Shown: positions 14,067 through 23,349, counted from the first letter of the stretch. The stretch is 23,349 nt of DNA from Basidiobolus heterosporus B8920 (GCA_000697455.1 JNET01029332.1:1-23349), one strand, 5' to 3'. Numbers and translations are program-made. Notes: a model not told the origin generated them from the sequence alone.

Positions 14067-14363
14067 ATCTCCAGAGGAGCAATAGAATATTCACAAGCAT
14101 AGGTAGGAAATGGGAATGTTGTGGAAATGTTCATTTAAATTCGCCCATTTTTACCACGACTCGTGAGAATCTTTTCTATTCCCAGTCACATTTTTCACGC
14201 AGATGACCTACAACTCCTAGACTGTTTCCTTCTCTAGTTTCCCTCAAGTTTAATCTATCATCTGGGCCAATCAGGAGTTCTTGTTGATGCATCACTGGGT
14301 TACTCCAGTCAGTACAATGCTCAATATACAACGCGGTCCATAACCCTTGTGTTAGATTGGGAT

Positions 14364-14390
14364 TGTGTGTGTGTATGTGTATGTGTATAT
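14364..14390. repeat. TG/TATG microsatellite
   Basis: A TG-rich run grading into TATG units, in non-coding DNA downstream of calmodulin. Confidence 0.75.
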
Positions 14391-14473
14391 GCGGTTCGAG
14401 TATGATTCGAGATAAAGCAATCCACACATAAACACGAATGCCAAGTAGCATAATAAATAAATAAAGAATGTTG

Positions 14474-14479
14474 TTTATT
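14474..14479 (-). terminator. AATAAA poly(A) signal of calmodulin
   Basis: The complement reads AATAAA 43-48 nt after the stop codon of the terminal calmodulin exon. A second AATAAA overlaps the stop codon itself (TCTAAATAAATC). Confidence 0.5.
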
Positions 14480-14521
14480 CGAATGTTGGGTAGTTAGACG
14501 GGAATCAAAAACAGTGGTGAT

Positions 14522-15103
14522 TTATTTAGACATCTAATCAGAAAGTATTTAGTATGCGAATTGTGGGATACTAGTGCTCTTGAATAGAGACTTACCATCA
14601 TCTTGACGAATTCGTCGTAGTTAATCTGACCATCACCATCTATGTCAGCTTCACGGATCATCTCATCTACTTCTTCATCGGTAAGCTTTTCACCAAGATT
14701 AGTCATAACGTGACGAAGCTCGGCAGCTGAGATGAAACCATTGCCGTCTTTATCGAAGACTTTGAAGGCCTCCTTGATCTCCTCCTCGGAGTCGGTGTCC
14801 TTCATTTTACGAGCCATCAAAGTCAAGAACTCACTGAAATCAATTTGACCGTTGCCATCGGCATCGATCTCGCTCACCATATCTTGCAATTCAGCTTCGG
14901 TGGGGTTTTGTCCGAGGGAACGCATAACAGTTCCTAATTCTTTGGTGGTGATGCTGCCATCTCCATCTTTGTCGAAAAGAGAAAAGGCCTCTTTGAACTC
15001 GGAAATCTGCTCCTCAGTAAGTTGGTTGGACTAAGACCGATAAGTGGGAAATCAGTAGGAAATACAAAAAGGCCAGATAATGGGGAATGTAGAAACTTAC
15101 CAT
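14522..15103 (-). CDS. CMD1: Calmodulin, 3 exons, 149 aa
   Basis: Calcium sensor that regulates kinases, calcineurin and the cytoskeleton. Exons are 15101-15103 (the ATG alone), 14596-15030 and 14522-14533, with introns of 70 and 62 nt. Four intact EF-hands are visible, with loops starting [12 protein letters not shown] (from Asp21), [24 protein letters not shown] and [12 protein letters not shown], all with the 12th-position Glu. The linker [12 protein letters not shown] is standard. The second intron begins right after ...EFVKMM (donor GTAAGT), has a TACTAAAT branch point and ends TTCTGATTAG. The last exon is 12 nt encoding M-S-K-stop, giving the canonical FVKMMMSK end and exact family length. 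Reading through that donor would add a spurious tail. Identity is certain. Confidence 0.97.
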
Positions 15104-15156
15104 TGAAAACGAATAGAATATGAGCAAGTAGAATTACATCGAATGCAAACATATAG

Positions 15157-15163
15157 CTTTATA
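15157..15163 (-). promoter_or_regulatory. TATA box candidate for calmodulin
   Basis: The complement reads TATAAAG, preceded by a T-run, about 54-60 nt upstream of the calmodulin start codon. Confidence 0.5.
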
Positions 15164-15303
15164 AAAAAAACCAACGATTTCCGGGGCCTGATTGACGCAG
15201 TGCTCTCATAATCATGGATGGGGCCAACATCACAATAGATTACGTAAATTGATCAGGGAAATTGATCATGCAAATTGTTCGCATATACCAAGAATTTCTG
15301 GGA

Positions 15304-15309
15304 TTTATT
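15304..15309 (-). terminator. AATAAA poly(A) signal candidate of the DUF3605 gene
   Basis: The complement reads AATAAA about 96 nt beyond the stop codon of the gene at 15405-15884. The 301-nt gap 15104-15404 otherwise shows only the calmodulin promoter side. Confidence 0.4.
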
Positions 15310-15404
15310 ATAAAAGAAACATTATGTGGATTAGGTTAATTTACATCTATAATGTCAATGGCAATAGTAGCAGTAGGCTAAGAGTAATCAAGCTACAACC
15401 AGGT

Positions 15405-15884
15405 TCACAAATCCCTGACCATAACTTGTGCATGATATATGGTTCGAATGGATCGTAGGGCTTTAGGATTCACGAAAAAGAGAAATTCCTTATTTGGCAA
15501 CTCAGCCTTTAGTATGCTCAGCATCTCCTCTCTGGTGAATGGCTTGCGGCACCATAAGACGAGGTGCTGAATGGTAGGGTCCAGGTCGTAAGGGAAATCA
15601 TTCGGAATAAGCTTGTAGTCTTTTCCAGGAATCATGTTTCCTCTCGAGTCAATCCAGCCCAATTTGACCTGCTGTATGTACCGATCCATAGTACCATATT
15701 CCTGTTTGATTCTTTGTGATTGTACTTCGTATTCTTTTTGCACTCTGGGGGAGCGAGGTAACTTTAGAATTTGGCCCGAAGCAAGCATGTTCTCAATGTA
15801 CTCCCAACTAAAGCCATTACAATCCTTGGTAAATGTGGGGAAATCAGGTGTGGTGGCTACGGTTGGATAGGTGGTTACTAGCAT
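15405..15884 (-). CDS. DUF3605 / Gig1-family protein (GlcNAc-induced protein 1-like), 159 aa
   Basis: Single-exon gene. The start is the first ATG in frame (15884); the frame is open further upstream but has only non-ATG codons before a TATA box. Family features: a short N-terminal segment with WEYIENMLASGQI, then LPRSPRVQKEYE and IKQEYGTMDRYIQ, the signature DYKLIPNDFPYDLDPTIQHL followed by VLW, then EFLFFVNPKALRSIRTIYHAQV near the C-terminus (family pattern NDWPYG..PGI.HLVVW and N...LQSV....H.HV). Candida Gig1 is induced by N-acetylglucosamine; the biochemical role of the family is unknown to me. The protein looks soluble, with no signal peptide or membrane helix. Family assignment is from recalled motifs and fairly secure. 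Confidence 0.8.
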   Translation of the reverse strand: MLVTTYPTVATTPDFPTFTKDCNGFSWEYIENMLASGQILKLPRSPRVQKEYEVQSQRIKQEYGTMDRYIQQVKLGWIDSRGNMIPGKDYKLIPNDFPYDLDPTIQHLVLWCRKPFTREEMLSILKAELPNKEFLFFVNPKALRSIRTIYHAQVMVRDL

Positions 15885-15923
15885 ATTTGGTTCTGTATCG
15901 TTCAAGTAGTAGAAGGACTGGCT

Positions 15924-15930
15924 TTTTATA
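15924..15930 (-). promoter_or_regulatory. TATA box of the DUF3605 gene
   Basis: The complement reads GCTATAAAAAGCC, a strong TATA box about 40-46 nt upstream of the ATG. It implies a very short 5' untranslated region and makes the ATG at 15884 the likely start. Confidence 0.6.
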
Positions 15931-16145
15931 GCTTTGACATGTCCACACTACCTACTAACAGGAAGCCCAATTTATTCACACTGACGTCAAATGATAGCCC
16001 CATTCAGAAGAGCAATCGAACGCACGTTTGTTTATCCGGATTCCGATTGAGTCAGTTTAGGGTAAGGGTTATAATATATAGCGTAGGGCCGTTGGCTGCA
16101 GGGCTCATCTTCCAAATCATTGATTAATCAAGTCATTTGCCGATT

Positions 16146-16190
16146 GATTTCCCTAACGATTTGCCTAACGATTTCCCTAACGATTTCCCA
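16146..16190. repeat. 12-bp tandem repeat with CCCTAAC core
   Basis: Units GATTTCCCTAAC, GATTTGCCTAAC, GATTTCCCTAAC and a partial GATTTCCCA, 3.75 copies. The unit contains the telomere-like CCCTAA motif. It lies about 260 bp upstream of the DUF3605 start and 530 bp upstream of UBE3C. Confidence 0.85.
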
Positions 16191-16716
16191 AAAAATCTGC
16201 CAAATGGTATCTCTTTCTATCATTCTCTTTCGAAACTGATAAGAACGTCTAATTCTCGATCACCATGTTCTTTCCCCAGATTTCCATTTCTGCTATTATC
16301 CGTTCCAGTATCCGTACTAATATCCGTGCCAGTATCATGATGGCTGGACTAATCAATAGCTTGGTCGATGGATTCATTAGCCATTCGGTTTACTAATGTG
16401 TGGTGGATTCTTTATAAGTCAGGTGACCTCAGGTTCTCTGACGAAATCATTTGCCAAGAATAACAAATGGCTTTTTCCGCTTAGTCTCTGATGGGCATAC
16501 GCATATACGACACATATACGCATATACCCAAATCCTAATCTGATCCAACCTTATGATCGGTTGGTTGCATACCAAAATACAGCACAAGCACTTTTTTTGA
16601 CCCTTACGTCTATATTTCTCACTTCGCTAGAACTCCCCGTATTATTTGTCCTATAGCAAGCCTATCTTTTTCTTTCTTCACCTTTAGGTTCACTTTTCTT
16701 ACTCCGGATTTTTCCC

Positions 16717-19700
16717 ATGTTTAATTTCGAAGGTGATTTCAAATCCAAGAGGAGTATCAACTTGGGTGGTTCTCGTCAACAGCAAGACAAAAAAGAGCTA
16801 CTGAGAAAAGCTCAATTGGAACGTAAGAAACGAGAACAGGCTCGAAAGAGAGAACGTTCTGCCGTGTTGATCCAGGTAAGGTTTTGGATTTATTCGATTG
16901 TAGGCGGTCTGGCTCTTCAATGTGTGAGGGCTATTTTGTCTGCCATATACCTCTTTACTCATCAACTCCTCCATAGAGCTTCTATCGTGGCCGTAAATGT
17001 GCTGGGTTACTGCGGTCGGAATTACGTCAAAACTGGGACGTCACCTTTGAAAAAGTTAAAGTTGGAGAATCGAATTCCAAAAAAATATTTCAATTATTAC
17101 GCGAACTAGTATTGTTTTATCGACCTGGTTATGATGATAAACGAGCCATTTCATTAGCAGTTTTATTATCGAATTCCAAGCCACCAGGAGGTGATCATGA
17201 GCCCTACAATTTTGCTTGCAACTTGATTGCTACTGAAAACGATGTCTACATACACACCTTGAAAAAGGGATGCAATATTTTCTTGAATTGCTTTGTTAGA
17301 TGTGGAGATGTTAGTCTGTTAAGCAGTTTGCTTCTTTTGACAGAAGAAAAGAGCTATCGAGCAGTAGGGCATGCTTTTGACACGAGGTAAGCCTTTCAAC
17401 CGGCTCATTCGGCGTTGATATATGCATTAAATTCCTAGAATATATTCAGCAAACGGACAATCGTCAAAATACTGGAAAGTTTGATTCACAAAGGAATGTA
17501 CCAGCTCTTGAGAGAATACCTAATACATGTAAGAAGCAAACGACGTGAGAGTTATTCTAATCCTTCTTCTAAACATGAATTATGTTTTTCCAAGCTGTCA
17601 GAACATTCAACAGAAACGGATGTCAGTAAGCTGATATTAAGAGTATTTCACTATGCAAACCCACAGCAAGAGATATACGATCTGTCGATAAAACAATTAA
17701 TACTCCATGTTATGAGTGTTCCGCTACTCCCAAATCGCCTGAAATTCGAAGGAGTCCTTTATTTCTCTCGTAATCTGCCTTTCTTGGAAATGTTGAACCA
17801 AGCAGCGGCAGGAAAAATTCAAATCGATGAAGATTCTTTGCTGCCTTTATTAAGCAACATTCTCGCATTTGGACACAAAAGAGTAGAAAAGATGGATAGA
17901 CAAGCTAAGGTGTGTCGTCGTATTTTGTGTTTATATTGCACCGGTTTCTAACCAAATGTTGCATTTCAGCTAACCTATGTCAAAGTACTCCACGATCTGG
18001 TTGTCCGTATTCCCAGGAAATCCTTCGAAGGTCTTTCAGCCAAGCAAGGTAAGCTCGTACATCTGTAAAACACCCTTCATTATACGCATAAACTAATACA
18101 TTGATGTTCTTGGAATGGTATCTCTTATAGATATAAAGACGGAGATTGATTCAGATGAATCAGACGACGAATACGAGGGACGCTCGGAAGTAACTCCTAT
18201 GGAGACTGATGAAGAACATATCCAGCACAAACTACAGAAGTGGTTGAATTTAATGTTCGAGCCGAGTCACCTGTCGAGTATCTTGCAGCCGCTCACGAGT
18301 CATGACATGGGTAAAAGCCAAGAAGAATTCTACCTAGCTATTCATTTGATGATCAACTTGCTATCCCGGTGGCCTTCCTCAAGACAGAACATATTCAATT
18401 ACCTTCTGTTCAACAATGAAGTACCCTTCTTAAAGGTAGCATGGAATGCCTTTAAAGGGTCTATGCTAGCGAGTAAACTCAAAGAAACCAAATTGCCCAG
18501 CAATCTATTTGGTGAGGAGCAGTTTCAGATGGAATGGGCAGCGATCATTCTCGTCATTGAAATCTACGCCAGAGTGCTAATCACACTCGGAGATGACGAG
18601 TTTTTTGGGGAGAAAAACCCACTAAGCATTACTGAGGTTGTCGAGTTGTCAGCAATTCTGAGGAATTTGGCATTTTATCTATATTGGAACGAGAACCAGA
18701 TTGAGCTCAGAAATGACGTGCCAGGTACCTCGATTCCAATCATAGAGCTTCGTACTATCAGTACTAAATTGTTGCAACAGATCCATGCAAGAGAATCAAG
18801 AAAACAATTCACACCAGTAGATCACTGGCTAATGAAGAGTGAATTAAATGGTATCAAACAGTTTGCTGATTCGGTAGTTGCAGAGGAGGAAGAGTACAGA
18901 AATACGGAAAGTGAGGTCCAAAAACAAGTTGGAGCCAAGCTGGCCATTCTACACAACATACCCTTTGTTATCCCTTTCGAAGACCGCGTTTACATATTCA
19001 GACGATTTGTGCTTAGCGACAAAGCACACTTACCAACATCCCACTACTTCGGGCCCATGCACGGTGCTAAGGCAATTATCCGGAGAGATCACATCTTTGA
19101 AGATGGTTACGACCACCTGAATAGGTTGGGTGCTGGCTTGAAGTCTAGAGTAGCTATCACTTTTATCGATCAATTTGGTCTTGAAGAGGCTGGTATCGAT
19201 GGTGGAGGTAAGTACAATTAGATTGTCAACAGAGCGATGGCCATACTAATTCATTTGTATTAGGGGTCTTTAAAGAGTTTCTTACGGGTCTGGCTAGACA
19301 GGCATTTGATACAGATTACGGGCTCTTTCTGAATACCGTGGATCAAAAACTATATCCAAATCCACATGCATTTGCACAAGAGGATACACAGCTCGGCCAC
19401 TACGAATTCCTGGGAAGGATCATGGGCAAAGCACTCTACGAGGGAATTCTGGTAGATGTGGCATTTGCTGGGTTCTTCTTAAGCAAGCTGCTTGGGAGAT
19501 TGAACTTTCTAGATGATTTACCAACCCTTGATCCGGAATTATACCGCGGATTGATCTATTTAAAGAATTGTGATAAAGAAGAGGTACAAAATCTATCACT
19601 CACATTCACGGTGATCAGCGACGAGTTGGGGATCAAAAAGGAGTTGGAATTGATTCCAGGTGGTTCGAAGATACCGGTGACCATGGAAAATAGGATCGAA

Positions 19701-20263
19701 TACATCTACCGGGTAGCTAATTATCGGCTCAACGATCAAATCTACAAGCAATGTAGAGCCTTTTTCCGTGGTCTAACCGATTTGATAGAGCCCAACTGGT
19801 TGAAGATGTTCAATCAGCAAGAGCTTCAAGTATTGCTAGGTGGTGCTCAAGTGCCTATTGACCTGGACGATCTAAAAAGCAACATTGTCTATGAGGGTAA
19901 ATACACCGAATCCCATCCGGTTATTCGCAATTTTTGGGAGGTCGTACACGAATTTAGACCCGATGAAAGGGAAAAACTGGTCAAATTCATCACCAGTTGT
20001 TCGAGGCCACCATTGCTTGGCTTCAAGGAGTTGAGCCCTAAGATGTGCATTACTAGTGCTGGCGAGGACGACACAAGATTGCCTACATCGTCCACTTGCG
20101 TGAACCTGTTGAAGTTGCCGCAGTTTAGCAGTAAAGCTACACTAAGAGAGTACGTGTATATTGGGTCTTTGTATCATCTTCATTTCAACTAACGTGGGAT
20201 ATCTTTTGTTACAGGAAACTGCGATATGCTATTAACTCTGAGGCAGGGTTTGACCTCTCCTAA
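16717..20263 (+). CDS. HUL5: HECT E3 ubiquitin ligase UBE3C/Hul5-like, 7 exons
   Basis: Proteasome-associated E3/E4 ligase that extends ubiquitin chains on misfolded or stalled substrates. Exons: 16717-16875, 16977-17386, 17450-17909, 17970-18048, 18131-19207, 19264-20149, 20215-20263 (3,120 nt, 1,039 aa; human UBE3C is 1,083 aa). The N-terminus FNFEGDFKSKRSINLGG and a basic helix lead into an IQ motif (AVLIQ|SFYRGRK, residues 49-60). The C-terminal HECT domain shows AITFIDQFGLEEAGIDGGG, GRIMGKALYEGILVDV, FFRGLTDLI, WLKMFNQQELQVLLGG and RPPLLGFKEL. The catalytic Cys is in LPTSSTCVNLLKLP, 32 residues from the C-terminus as in human UBE3C. The end ...EAGFDLS is typical. A 66-nt in-frame segment (17529-17594) may be an additional intron, giving 1,017 aa. 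Confidence 0.95.
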
Positions 20264-20361
20264 TCACGTGAACCCCCTCTATTTTTTTTAACCACGCACA
20301 TACTGTACAACTTAATACTATAGTGACACATCCTTGAATTGAATTTGGGTCAGGCCAGCGT

Positions 20362-20367
20362 AATAAA
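20362..20367 (+). terminator. AATAAA poly(A) signal candidate of UBE3C
   Basis: AATAAA begins about 99 nt after the UBE3C stop codon, in the 199-nt gap shared with the convergent eL8 gene. Confidence 0.5.
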
Positions 20368-20424
20368 AATACAATCGACAATTTCATTAAGAAAAAGTGG
20401 GTTCAGGTGATGTGATAAATGTGA

Positions 20425-20434
20425 TTTATTTATT
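20425..20434 (-). terminator. Overlapping AATAAA signals of eL8
   Basis: The complement reads AATAAATAAA, two overlapping poly(A) signals about 29-38 nt beyond the eL8 stop codon. Confidence 0.6.
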
Positions 20435-20462
20435 GAAATTAACGGAAGAACCTCAAAAGAAT

Positions 20463-21342
20463 TTAGGCCTTGCCAGCAGACTTGGCAAGAGCCTTTTGCT
20501 TCTTGAGAGTAGCGGCTTGGGACTTGGCACCCATGATACCACCACCCCAGTGCTTACGAACTTCATCGTATTTCTCGTTGTAGTTAGCCTTGATGGAGTC
20601 AACCAACTTGGCAAGATCGGCCTTGTCTTCTTCACGGACATCAGTGATGGCAAGAGCAGTAGCGGTCTTCTTGTGGACAACGGTACCGAGACGAGCCTTA
20701 CCCTTGACAATGCAGTAAGGGATGCCCATCTTACGGCAGAGAGCGGGCAACCAAAGGACGATTTCGATAGGATCGACATCATCGGCAATGACAACAAGTT
20801 GGGCCTTCTTGGCTTCGACAAGAGCGGTAATGTGGTTGATACCGTACTTGACGACAACAGGCTTCTTGGATTCAACCTTACCACCCTCGGCGGTGACCTT
20901 GGCGGCCTCACCGAGACGAGTCTTCTTCTCTTGCTTGGTCTCAGGACGGTACTTGTTCAAGACCTTGAAGAGCTCGGTGGCGTTGTTGCGATCCAAAACC
21001 TTGGTGAATTGGTTGATGGAAGGAGGAACCTTAAGACGGAGCTTGAGGACCTTTCTTTGACGTTGAAGACGAACATACTCGGGCCACTTGACGAAGCGAG
21101 ACAAGTCACGCTTGGGCTGGATATCAGCACCGATACCGAAGTTCTTGGGGGTCTTTTCGAACAAGGGGTTCTTGACAACCTTGTTGGATTGCTTACCCTT
21201 CAAAGGATAGGGAGCGGGGGCAACTTTCTTGGTAGACTTTCCCTTAGGCTAAGTCAATGGATGGATGGATGAAAATCAGGTTAGATAAATCACACGTAAT
21301 AGATACTTGAATAGTATGAGTGAGCGACAGAACGTACCATAT
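20463..21342 (-). CDS. RPL8: 60S ribosomal protein eL8 (L7a/Rpl8), 2 exons, 262 aa
   Basis: Structural component of the large ribosomal subunit. Exon 1 (21340-21342) is the ATG alone. A 91-nt intron (21249-21339, GTACGT...TTGACTTAG) is followed by exon 2 at 20463-21248, which begins [19 protein letters not shown]. Family blocks include [44 protein letters not shown], the L7Ae-type RNA-binding fold with [38 protein letters not shown] and [14 protein letters not shown], and the end [17 protein letters not shown]. Length matches the family (256-266 aa). Codons are strongly C- or G-ending compared with UBE3C next door, as expected for a highly expressed gene. A long open frame on the opposite strand is only a shadow of this bias. 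Confidence 0.97.
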
Positions 21343-21543
21343 TGAAGGCTGACTGTTTGCAACTTTGGTGGATAGATTTCCAGAACAAAGATTAGGCAGA
21401 AAAGAAAGAATTCCTAAACAATGTCTCTATACTTTTTATTCTACCCGGTACAAACAAATCAGCCAATCCAGTTGATGATTCCATCTGTCTTCTTTCCTTA
21501 AGTGAAAGGATTTTTTTTACTAGTGAAAATCTCCATTTTCTGC

Positions 21544-21596
21544 GGGATTTGTACGAGATTTGTACGGGATTTGTACGGGATTTGTACGGGATTTGT
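21544..21596. repeat. 11-bp tandem repeat upstream of eL8
   Basis: Units GGGATTTGTAC, with one GAGATTTGTAC, 4.8 copies. It lies about 200-255 bp upstream of the eL8 start codon, so it may be in or near its promoter. Confidence 0.9.
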
Positions 21597-22507
21597 GAAA
21601 TCAACCCCAACTTCGTGAATTTTTGGGCTGACTTGAATATGGTTGTGTGCATGAGATGACTGTTGATGGCTCTAAATTGGCTAGAATCTTAGAATAGGTG
21701 GTAGATATTCTATTCTATGTTCATGTAAACTTACAACCATTCAAATCAAAATTGAATTCTCCGTCAATATCTCATACGTTTTTAGAATTTTGAAATCTCG
21801 GATCAAAATAAGGTGTTTATTAGTTTGAGTTATTAGGTAGTTGGAAGTGATTTGGGCCTCATTAGTATCGATAGCTATTTACAGTGGTTGTTGGAATTAG
21901 AGATTTTCCCGACTTAGCAAAACTGAATTGTACAATCACCACGGCAAGTGAAGATAGAGGTAGCATCATCTTAAGCATAACTATAACAGAATGGACATGA
22001 ATAATCTGGAGTAATAGGTTGGATGACACGTCTGTGGAGTGCTGTCAGGGCCAGAACAACAGTATTGAGGAGATCCAAAAGCACTGCAAGCTGAGGGTGA
22101 CATAGAAATCAAGATCATTCCATAGTCTATTTATACAATTTGCTTGTTTTTAGCTAACAAATTAAAGTAGAGTTATTGGATAGAATCCCCCTATAAGCGA
22201 AGTGTCTTGTTCAGAAATCTGTGTGATGAATGGGTACGAAATAGGTAAGTGAAGTTTAGTGAGAATTACTTGATCGTTACGCGAATCGTCTTTAAACTGC
22301 GCTAAATGGATATAAAAGGAAATAGGAAGGAAATAGGGATTGTTGACTATTTTGATAAACACTTGCTATCCGTACGTAGTACGCGTGAGGTTGTCACTCC
22401 TGGTTCAAGAGATATATTATAGAATTGGCTTGCCGTTATTGAAGATACGCTATTCGGGTATTGGGTTTGTCTATATAATTCATATTAAAGTCAATGTAAA
22501 ATAAAAA

Positions 22508-22669
22508 TTTGGCAATGGTAATGGAGGAAACAGCACTAGTAATTAGGATACTGGTAGTAGGGAAGCTAATAATGTGAACAGTTGTAATGGAAGCAATGCT
22601 ACCAAGGATTACAGTTTTGGCAGTGGTGGTGCTGGCTATGGACCACGGAGTGCAGACCTATATTACTAA
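22508..22669 (+). pseudogene. Broken Gly/Asn/Ser-rich coding fragment
   Basis: A 162-nt frame reads as Gly/Asn/Ser-rich protein (FGNGNGGNSTSN, then in-frame TAG at 22544, then DYSFGSGGAGYGPRSADLYY and a TAA). The GGN/AAT/AGT triplet periodicity and aromatic C-terminal end resemble the tail of a low-complexity protein. No upstream exon or homologue is recognised. It could be a pseudogene relic, an exon of an unseen gene, or a repeat that looks coding by chance. Confidence 0.3.
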
Positions 22670-22719
22670 AGTCTTTTGAAATATACCTAAACTCTATCTT
22701 GTGCTTCAATAAGATTAAT

Positions 22720-22785
22720 GTGAGATCCTGGGAGTTATTAGAAGTAATTTGGAGAACTAGAAAATATTTGGTTTGCACTTGAAGT
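22720..22785 (-). repeat. Dispersed repeat block, copy B (inverted relative to 269-335)
   Basis: On the minus strand this block matches 269-335 at about 79% by eye, strongest over ATAACTCCCAG and ATCTCAC. It marks a second relic of the repeat family seen at the left edge. Confidence 0.55.
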
Positions 22786-23349
22786 TATATTGGATGTGGT
22801 ATATTGTTTCAATAGAGATTGGGACTGTTAAAGCTCGCAATATTTAGCCCCTAATTACTATTGAAGTTACAATAGCTTAACACCTAAGTATTCATATAAT
22901 TAGGTATATAACTTATATCTTGTATTTATGAGATATTTGGAGAAGTTGGAATGTGTAACATCAATTTGGATTAATTACAATATTATAAGATGTTGGATAT
23001 GAGAAATCTTAAATATACCCAAATGAGCTATAACTTCTACAATATGCTCCTAGAACCCTCCAAAATTGCACCCAAGAGCTTCATTATATAGTTCTAACAA
23101 AGCACATAAATACCTTTCTTTCTTAAAATCAAATTTCAAGTGACCTTATAACTTCTGAATATCCAAAGCCCCTTGCAATATCACTTTATTCACCTTCAGC
23201 AGGTTATGAACCCTGATGATACTCTCTAAAGAATGTCAAGTATCAGCTCCACCAGTACAATTACCAGTGTTGCTAAGTTTGCTCAAGAGGCCTATTTCTT
23301 GTGGAAATGTGCAATGTAAATAATGCCTGAAGAAAGAGAACTTTGGGAT

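Larger units (their letters stand above)
13693..14521. other. Intergenic region between DBT and calmodulin
   Basis: It should contain the DBT promoter and the calmodulin 3' untranslated region. It holds a 10-bp tandem repeat (14031-14066), a TG-rich microsatellite (14364-14390) and the calmodulin poly(A) signal. No gene is visible. Confidence 0.45.
15885..16716. promoter_or_regulatory. Divergent intergenic region between the DUF3605 gene and UBE3C
   Basis: About 830 bp shared by two divergent genes. It contains the TATA box above, a TTAGGGTAAGGGTTA stretch (16057-16071), the 12-bp tandem repeat (16146-16190), a TATCCGT/CCAGTATC direct-repeat patch (about 16297-16336), nested CATATACG repeats (about 16495-16529), and a pyrimidine-rich tract just before the UBE3C ATG. 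No further gene is seen. Confidence 0.5.
21343..23349. other. Gene-poor AT-rich region
   Basis: Apart from the eL8 promoter side with its 11-bp repeat, the Gly/Asn-rich broken frame (22508-22669) and the repeat blocks near 22720 and 23020, I see no gene, tRNA or intact mobile element here. Base composition and low-complexity wording resemble 1-540, suggesting degraded transposon sequence. Confidence 0.45.

Noticed and set aside
14176-14451. Minus-strand 91-codon frame with a His/Ile run
   Set aside because: The run comes from the TG/TATG microsatellite. Nothing else suggests a gene, and it lies in the calmodulin 3' flank.
15440-15455. GGTTCGAA-like tRNA B-box resemblance
   Set aside because: It lies in the coding sequence of the DUF3605 gene, with no A-box or cloverleaf. 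Similar GGTTCGAG strings near 13650 and 14394 also lack tRNA context. No tRNA or CRISPR array was seen in the window.
16137-16340. Short plus-strand frame with repeated DFPND-like residues
   Set aside because: It is produced by the 12-bp tandem repeat, whose length is a multiple of three. There is no family resemblance and it lies in a divergent promoter region.
20397-21272. 291-codon open frame on the plus strand opposite eL8
   Set aside because: It is the antisense of a certain ribosomal protein gene with strong codon bias. Its Leu/Gly-rich wording is the expected mirror of that bias.
21392-21652. Minus-strand 86-codon frame with Tyr-Lys-Ser repeats
   Set aside because: It is generated by the 11-bp tandem repeat read in successive frames. 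It has no recognisable domain and lies in the eL8 upstream region.

Overview
This window looks like a piece of a fungal nuclear chromosome. The genes are split by many short spliceosomal introns (mostly 45-100 nt, GT-AG, several with CTAAY-type branch points such as TACTAAT or ACTAAC). AATAAA poly(A) signals sit at plausible distances after most stop codons. The gene content fits a fungus, notably a DUF3605/Gig1-family gene. An old Tnp2/Plavaka-type transposase relic and TTAGGG-like motifs also fit. I cannot tell a basidiomycete from an early-diverging fungus by eye.

Layout. 1-1999: AT-rich DNA with a decayed DNA-transposon transposase (298-1272). 2000-8623 (minus): a 24-exon HIR3/CABIN1 histone-chaperone subunit. 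8624-9450: divergent promoter region with telomere-like repeats. 9451-11960 (plus): an 11-exon zinc transporter of the Msc2/ZnT5 type. 12077-about 13692 (minus): branched-chain 2-oxoacid dehydrogenase E2 (DBT), convergent with the transporter across about 116 nt. 14522-15103 (minus): calmodulin, 3 exons. 15405-15884 (minus): DUF3605/Gig1-like protein, one exon. 15885-16716: divergent intergenic region with a 12-bp tandem repeat. 16717-20263 (plus): HECT ubiquitin ligase UBE3C/Hul5, 7 exons. 20463-21342 (minus): ribosomal protein eL8, 2 exons. 21343-23349: gene-poor, AT-rich DNA with an 11-bp tandem repeat and repeat relics.

The genes do not form a pathway or operon. They are ordinary housekeeping functions: chromatin assembly, secretory-pathway zinc, branched-chain amino-acid catabolism, calcium signalling, proteasome-linked ubiquitination and the large ribosomal subunit. 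I found no new multi-gene system. The points most worth a second look are the CCCTAA-containing short repeats in three separate intergenic regions, the transposase relic whose five stops are all TAG or TGA, related repeat blocks in inverted orientation near both ends of the window, and several exons or introns that automatic gene callers are likely to get wrong. Exon models were built by hand from splice consensus, reading-frame arithmetic and remembered family motifs; nothing was aligned by program.
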